Shown here: piece by piece, positions 57,801-64,000 of the stretch | How the letters are laid out: each line of letters opens with the position of its first letter | Numbering within the stretch: position 1 is the stretch's first letter | From: Burhinus oedicnemus | Taxonomy: Eukaryota; Chordata; Aves; Charadriiformes; Burhinidae | Direction of reading: 5' to 3' | Assembly: GCA_008921705.1 (NCBI GenBank) | Contig: VFFE01007638.1 | Location: 340,933 to 404,932, forward strand | DNA: 64,000 bases | Program-made: the position numbers and the translations under genes | Notes under the pieces: model-generated | The model's input: only the letters and a program-made list of their open reading frames with translations | Databases searched by the model: none | Told to the model about the DNA's origin: nothing

Positions 57801-60800
57801 GTCTACAGTTTTATAGTTCCATTAAAAGTATAACATATTTCATAATAAAGCAGTTTAATTATTATTAGACAACATAAACTCCTGAAGATTTTACCTAATC
57901 AGAATTCTTCATCTGGCTTGATATTTTAAATAATTTTTTTAAATTACAGAAAAAAGTAGTAATTAAAAAACTGTTCAAAAACAAAAACAAAAATAACAAG
58001 TTATTTTTTGTAAGATTTTACATTCAAAGGGTTTAAATTCTGCTTCTAATTTCAAAGGTACAGGAAAATAAAAAGGCAGAGCAAAGGCCACAGTTCATTC
58101 TCCTCAGAAACTACATTGAATATAAAATATTCTTTTATACAACTTAAATACATATTTTTAAGAAATACTTATATATTTTAGGTACTTACATAGAACTACA
58201 CATTCTGAGCACTTCACCATGATCAATCATTTCTTCACTAATTCCTACTGACCAGTTGCCTAGGAAATATAAACTCTTAACTTCTTAATTGTGTTTTGAT
58301 ATTTTTACTCTACAATGTCTTGTAGTATTTTGCAAAGTCATCTCTTCTGTCAGTTTTGCATACACTCCTGCCCTGCAGAAGAAGACTCCTGCTTATTCAC
58401 AAAATGCTTCTTCATGATTTTCCTGCTAGCAAAGATTTTGGCAACTGATTTCAGTGAATACACCACATCTATTCTTACCCCATTATCTTCAGTAAGTAGT
58501 AACAATAATGTTGTTATGCCTTTGCTGTGAAACTAGAGAATTCTTTTGTCTTAGGTATTCTTTTTCTTAATTATTAAGAAATAAGTCAGTGAGCCTGTAT
58601 TTGAAATTTTCATTGAGCTACATAGACACTGTTAGTTATCAGATTTTTTTTCACTACACGTAGAGCAGAAAGTCTGACTGCAGAGGATCAAGTCACCCAG
58701 GACACTGGATACAAGACAGAAAATAAATCCCCAGTAGATTCCAAGTGTTCAAGCAAAATTAATTATGGTTGAGCTGCATAAGCTGATCATAAAAAGGCAC
58801 CCAAAATCACAAATACTTGGAAAAATACTTTCTCACACAGAATATATAAGCTGTTAAATTATGCATCTTCCATTAAAATGGTAAATACTTCTTTTTAAGG
58901 TATTGTCAAGGTAAGATGGAAGACAGTTTTTAAAAGGATTGTCAGATAAATAACTCTAAATCTGGAAAAAAATATATATTCACTTTTTAATTTTTTGCAT
59001 TTGTACTGGTGTTAATTCATTCATTATTTTCTCTATTAAACTTTTTGTTTGTCTCTGATATATTTTTCTTTATTTAATTAAATGTTCTCCTTCACATAGG
59101 TTCTTCACTGCATAAAACAAACTCATTTCTTCTTCATCTCAGCCACAAACCAAACATATTTTAATTTGAATTTAAGAAAAACAGTAGTTGATTCAGAATA
59201 AGTCAAAAAGCAAAGAGATTTTTTTTCCCCTTGCATCAGTTCTAAAATGTATTCATTCATTATGCATACTATAAATATGAAAGTGGAACCCAGCAGTAAT
59301 AAGGACAGAAGTAAATTGCAGGGTGCCATGTGTAGTTCCTTTTATAGCTGCATTCATATTGATTACATGTAATTTTTATAGCAGACCGCTTTTAACTGTA
59401 GAGGTGAAGATGGCAATTAGGTGTCTGCTGTTTTTTCTTTATGTTGCTATAAGATATCCAGGTTATCATAGGTTTTTATATAATTCTTTCCATTCCTTTA
59501 CTCTTCTAACCTTCAGATTAAATACTAAACATTTGTGATTCATTCTCTTTTTTTTCCCCAAGAACTACAGCAGTTAAAAAGTGGACATAGGAATGCTAGT
59601 TTAAAAAAAAAAACAAATTGTTGGGAACGGTTGCTAAAAGAATTTATGGTTGTCCCTAAATGATGCAGAACCAGCAGCACAACATCACTTTTCTTAGATA
59701 AACTCATTAGAAAACTTCACACCTTGCTCACGATGAGGACAGAGCCAGAGCAGAATCACCTCTAATTGCATATGGTCTATTTGTAGCTGAGCTTGCAATC
59801 TTTACAGAGTCTGTATAGCTTGTGTTCTTATTGGAATAAGTCACTACAAATGTTTTTCATTGTCGCTTCTGTTGATCAATCTGGTTTTATTGTCAGCTCA
59901 AGTATTGACCCCCATCTTAGAGACTCTTAAGATCCCATGCATCATAATCCCACCTGTGACCTACAATGTTTTTCTGAGGCTATGTAACTCATGAAGTGGA
60001 GCCACAAAAAGATAATATCCAGAGGGAAAGATAACTTTTTTTTTTAAGAGATCCAAATAATGGAAGCATTTCCAGTTAAGCTGGAAGGTCATGTGTACGC
60101 GTGCTTTTGTGTGTGTGCACACGCTCTGCAGAACTTTTGATGGTGATTATTTGTCTGCGCTATATAAACAACTGAAATATAAATTAAAAACAGTACTGAA
60201 GTAAATAAGTATTCCATATAAGTATAGATGGAAAAAGAACAAGCTTAGCTCTGTGAAGTCCACTAGGAGACTTTTCTGCCTGTCTAATTTATCTGGGAAC
60301 CACCTGAATACTGCATCGTATCTGCTATAGAGCACCTTAAAGCATATGAAAGCATGGGGTTTTTTTCTAATAGCACTCATCTCTTGGAATGGTCTACAGC
60401 CCTTATTAAGAATATTTTTGCAAATGTGTTAAGGAACATTTTTTTTTCAGTACCTCAGTAAAAACATGAGTGTAAGTATGCATATATGTTACTCATAGTT
60501 CAGTCCCTCTGGGTGTTTGAATCATTTGTCTAGGCAAATAAAATAGACATTGTTAGGAGTATTCTGAGCTCAAATTCTGCCCTTTTCCGTAGGTTTAAGT
60601 GTACATTTTATGCATAGATATTCTGTAGATATAAGGTTTTAAAATATTTTGTTATTTCACATTGCTTACAGTGACATATTTTCTAATCTATTGGAAATAT
60701 TGTCCTTTAAGGGCCAACTGCTTTTTCTTATGATATGCTTGGATATTTCATCACTGACATCAAGACTGAATACCTACCGTACATACCCTCTCCACGGAAA

Positions 60801-61742
60801 AGCTGGAAATCCTGTATGCCTTCTTTCCTTCAGTCTTTATTAGCAAGCCTTTTGGAATCCCACGTCCCAGAGACCAAGTGAGAGGGTTGGAGCAAGGAAG
60901 ATGTGCTCTTTCTGGAAAAGGATCAGGTTCAGGAAATACTTATGGAAACTGAACATACATTAGCCCAATTCTTTGATTCCTTTGTCTTATAGCTGCACTC
61001 TTCTGGTTCGCAGACTTAGGAATTTGTTGTCTTCAGAAAGAAACCTCTAGTTTGTAGTCAGAGGTGGAAAGTGGAAAATATTGAACTGTTGATCTGAATA
61101 CAAATAAAAGTTTAGTTATTTTTCCTGATGCAAAAGAACTTATATCAAATAAAAATCGATGCATTCTGAGAAAAAGTGTTCTGTTCTTAACTGCCTTTTT
61201 TTTTTTTAATAAAATAATGATGTACATTTTTGTGCCCTCAAAAAAGTGTTTGGAATAATTTAGACACTCTTCTTACCCTTCCCCTCCTCTTTTTGGGAAG
61301 CTTTTTTCTCTTTGTCTGATCAGCTACCTTGGCCAAAGTTGTGTTCCCTTCCTGGTTACTGTTAACTGGTTGCAGATGAAATAATAAGTAAATGTCCATG
61401 ATCTCATTCTGCCTTCTTATGTGTCCTTTGTAATGCCATGTAAAACTCCTGAGTGTACAGGCCATGGTACAAGGCCCTTTTGTCCTGAATGTTCAATGCC
61501 TGATATACAAAAGAAACATTATTGTACTTGGGGAAATCGCAATAACAAGCTGCATGACAAGCAATGGATTCTGCACTGCCATCTAGACTTGCTGAACAAC
61601 GAGGGTTTTTCAGAGCAAGGGAGAGTTCAAACTAAGAAGGAGCAAAGCAAGTAGCTCTGCCAGCCCTTAAACCAAAAGACAAAAGTCAAAATTCAAACAG
61701 TTTGACTGCTTGAAAATGGTACAGTCAGTCATGAGGGACTGG
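54824..61742. other. Seven kilobases of AT-rich DNA without a supported gene
   Basis: No transposon recognised except a possible 17-base LTR edge at 57532. Contains a Z-DNA-prone tract at 60091-60124. The frame at 56387-56692 (101 codons) and the Cys-rich frame at 61421-61654 were inspected; neither has a known domain. Confidence 0.5.
60091..60124. repeat. Alternating purine-pyrimidine tract (TG/CG)
   Basis: ATGTGTACGCGTGC, then TT, then TTGTGTGTGTGCACACGC: two alternating runs of 14 and about 16 bases, separated by T's, including three CpGs and a GTGTGCACAC palindrome. Confidence 0.75.
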
Positions 61743-62016
61743 AATCATAGAGTATAGAATATCTCCAGTTGGAAGGGACTCATAAGGATCATTGAGTCTA
61801 ACTCCCTGCACCTCACAGGACTACCTAAAACTAAATCATATGACTAAGAGTGTTGTCCAGATGTTCCTTGAACTCTGACAGGCACAGTGCCATGACCATG
61901 TCCCTAGGGAGCCTGTTCCAGTGACCAGTTCTTCTCAGCGAAGAACCTTCTCGTCATGTCCAGTCTGAACTACCCCTGATGTAGCTTCATATCATTTCCA
62001 CGTGTCCTGTCATTGG

Positions 62017-62295
62017 TCACCAGAGAGAAGGGCACCTCCCCCCTCTGCTCCCCCTCTTGAGGAAGTTGTAGACTGTGACGAGGTCAGCCCTCAGCCTTTT
62101 GTTCTCTAAGGTGAACAAACCAAGTGACCTCAGCCGCTCCTCACAAGTCTTGCCCTCAAGGTCTTTCACCATCTTGGTAATCCTCCTCTGGACACACTCT
62201 AATAGTTTGATGTCCTTCTTGTATTGAGGTGCCCAAAACTGCACACAATACTCGAGGTGGGGCCACATCAGTGCAGTGTAGAGTGGGACAATCAC
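62017..62295 (-). pseudogene. CR1 ORF2 C-terminal fragment
   Basis: Ninety-two codons: [20 protein letters not shown], then [40 protein letters not shown] and VYNFLKRG. These are the conserved blocks of the CR1 ORF2 C-terminus. A stop and indels separate it from the upstream piece. Confidence 0.88.
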
Positions 62296-62319
62296 TTCCC
62301 TCAGGTAGCTAGCTGTGCT

Positions 62320-62523
62320 CTACTTGATGCACCCCAGGACACAGTTGGCCCTTTTGGCTGCCAGGTCACACTGTTGACTCATATTTGACTTGCCATCAAC
62401 ACAAATCCCCAGATCTCTTTCTGCAGGGCTGGTCTTCAGCCTCTTGTCCCTGAATTTGTATGTATAACCAGGATTATCCCATCCCAGGTGCAGAATCCAG
62501 CACTTGCTCTTGTTAAAATTCAT
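62320..62523 (-). pseudogene. CR1 ORF2 fragment downstream of motif C
   Basis: Sixty-seven codons: [20 protein letters not shown], then [19 protein letters not shown] and [20 protein letters not shown]. Corresponds to the HLG..NP...Y region after the catalytic FADD of the same CR1. Ends in a stop before the next piece. Confidence 0.88.
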
Positions 62524-62821
62524 ATGGTTGGTAATTGCCCAGCTCTCTAGTGTATCCAGATCTCTCTACCCTTGAGGGAGTCCAAAGCTCCTAATTTAGT
62601 ATCATCAGCAAACTCCTGCATCCAGGTCATTTATAAAAACATTAAAGAGCACTGGCCCTAAAATTGAGTCCTGGGGAACCCCACTGGTGACTGGCCACCA
62701 GCCTGATGTAATCCCATTTACTTTAACTCTTTGAGCCCAACCTGTCAGTCAGTTGTTCACCCAACATATTATGGACTTGTCTAGGTTTATGCTGGACATT
62801 TTGTCCAGAAGGATACTGTGA

Positions 62822-64000
62822 CCACACAGTCAGAGCAAAGAATCAGGTTGAATGATTCAATACTGAGTAACAAATGATATGTGGTGGGGAGGGGGCAAGT
62901 AAAAAGGGGAGTAAATTGAGGGGAGGGCAGACCTGGGGGAGTGATGCAATAAGGCAAATGATACCCTCTTTTTTCATTAAAATGAAAGCCAAGAGGGACG
63001 CTTCCATGAAGATGAAATTGAGGCCTAGTATCCAGTACTCTAAATGACAGGTGTACTTGTAGCTTTTTAAGAAGTTCCTCTGTAAAAAGGTCGTTTCTTT
63101 TTTTTTTTTAGCTGTGCCTTTACATATTGTGTTTTGCAGAGTCTGAGGTAAAGTACTGTGAAGCTGTTGTTGTTATGGGTAGGCAGCTGGAAGCGGACAA
63201 GGAAAACAGTGGGCCACATTCAGCACTGTAGAGAATGTAGTCATCTTATTTGGTCACACATTAACAAGAGAGCAAAGAAACAAATAAAATATTCAAAGAT
63301 AGTAGGAATTGGTCAAATAAAAACATTACCAAAGTACTGTGAACCATAACAGATGCCTTAATATATTGCATGCATATTCCTGCTCACATGTTTGTGCTAA
63401 TGGTGCATCTATTCTAAACTGGGTGTTATTTTCTGTTTTACAGCACTTCAATAAAAGCTTGTGCAAGGCCCTTATGATGAGAAATGGGCAGTAAACAAGT
63501 ACATTCAACAAGTTAGCAGGCAGACAACTGAAAACATGAACAAAGTCTTAAATGTTGATAGCAAGAATTTAAAAAATAAGTGAATAAATAAAAAAACTCA
63601 AAGTGGATGGTAAAAAGGGCTTAGCCAATAACAAGTCATGGACACATAAACAAAATAAGAGAATATTAAATAAATTAACAAACAGTGAATTCACCAGAGA
63701 CAAAACCAATTATAGACTAAGTACAACCCAAAAATGCCTGCATATAAAAATAAACTTCACATATCATTTCTATGGGGCAAAATTTAGGGCCGTGTTCTAA
63801 GGCCATGTTTGAAAGGTCAGAGGCAGCATAAATAGTTATCTTCTCTTCCTCCAACTTCAACCGTACACTCTTGTTTTATTGGTTCCCCCTTGGCTCTTCT
63901 ACCCTTGTGGTGACCTGTGATATAAGGCGAAATAAATGTTTTTGTCTGTGTATCTCTTACTATTACTTCTTCCCTTGAAGAGAATAGTCATAGAAATTAA
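62822..64000. other. Unassigned DNA with a G-rich patch
   Basis: No gene recognised. A G-quadruplex-type tract lies at 62886-62939. The last 150 bases (from about 63860) have a pyrimidine-rich run followed by GATATAAGGCGAAATAAATG, which could be the start of another LTR or dispersed element cut by the window edge; too little is visible to call. Confidence 0.45.
62886..62939 (+). repeat. G-quadruplex candidate
   Basis: G runs of 4, 5, 4, 4, 3 and 5 at 62886, 62891, 62906, 62920, 62925 and 62935, with loops of 1, 10, 10, 1 and 7 bases. Confidence 0.6.

Larger units (their letters stand above)
61743..62821 (-). mobile_element. CR1 LINE, second subfamily
   Basis: About 1.08 kb of minus-strand CR1. 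The 3' end has degenerate octamers (AATCATAGAGTATAGAAT), then GTTGGAAGGGACTCATAAGG as in the short fragment at 1521. Upstream come the ORF2 C-terminal region (two open pieces at 62017-62295 and 62320-62523), an EFADDTK motif C at about 62590-62612, and [15 protein letters not shown] sequence. Truncated near GGACATTTTGTCCAGAAGG (62793-62821). Confidence 0.96.

Noticed and set aside
61421..61654. Cys-rich frame (CKTPECTGHGTRPFCPEC) suggestive of a small zinc finger
   Set aside because: Spacing C-x4-C-x8-C-x2-C matches no family I can name firmly, the frame is only 77 codons and no splice sites frame it. A BLASTP hit in other birds would revive it.
1..64000. CRISPR arrays, bacterial operons, phage genes, tRNA genes
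   Set aside because: No regularly spaced direct repeats, ribosome-binding sites with long ORFs, or tRNA B-box-like GGTTCGAATCC sequences were seen; the window is vertebrate nuclear DNA.

Overview
The window looks like avian nuclear DNA, most likely from a non-galliform bird (Neoaves-type repeats). The evidence is the repeat content: at least nine fragments of CR1, the dominant LINE of birds, several ending in the CR1 3' octamer (ATTCTGTG/CATAGAAT), plus three solo LTRs of endogenous retroviruses of the type common in bird genomes. The background is AT-rich, CpG-poor and full of stops in all frames. No intact protein-coding gene, tRNA, rRNA or CRISPR array could be supported. It is best read as a gene desert or the inside of a very long intron. 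Almost every long ORF is either CR1 ORF2 debris, its antisense shadow, or a low-complexity tract.

Layout. 1-1370: minus-strand CR1 cut off by the window edge, with a decayed reverse transcriptase. 1521-1727: short CR1 3' end. 6680-7026: plus-strand CR1 3' end with an expanded octamer tail. 9984-10860: minus-strand CR1 broken inside the RT catalytic motif. 18614-18762: degenerate 24-bp minisatellite in a GC-richer island. 20050-20190: old CR1 scrap. 20849-20956 and 22044-22201: G-poor A/C tract and homopurine tract. 25685-26300: minus-strand solo LTR with a perfect 5-bp target duplication (GGAAT). 32851-33438: related solo LTR on the plus strand. 36860-37262: GC-richer segment with ~40-bp imperfect repeats, probably an internal piece of an endogenous retrovirus. 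40396-40756: two CR1 3' tips. 50716-51335: third solo LTR, of a different family. 51456-52441, 54457-54823 and 61743-62821: three more CR1 copies. The rest is unannotated AT-rich DNA.

No genes work together here. What is left to look at is local structure: a regulatory-looking motif cluster at 42308-42416 (AP-1, paired inverted octamers, ETS and TATA-like elements), a hairpin at 3722-3775, a 29-bp near-perfect palindrome at 39264-39292, G-quadruplex and Z-DNA candidates, and two places (15781-16149 minus, 44.05-45.45 kb plus) where open frames look slightly better than chance. I found no convincing undescribed biological system. All family names come from recognition by memory and need a RepeatMasker run with an avian library.
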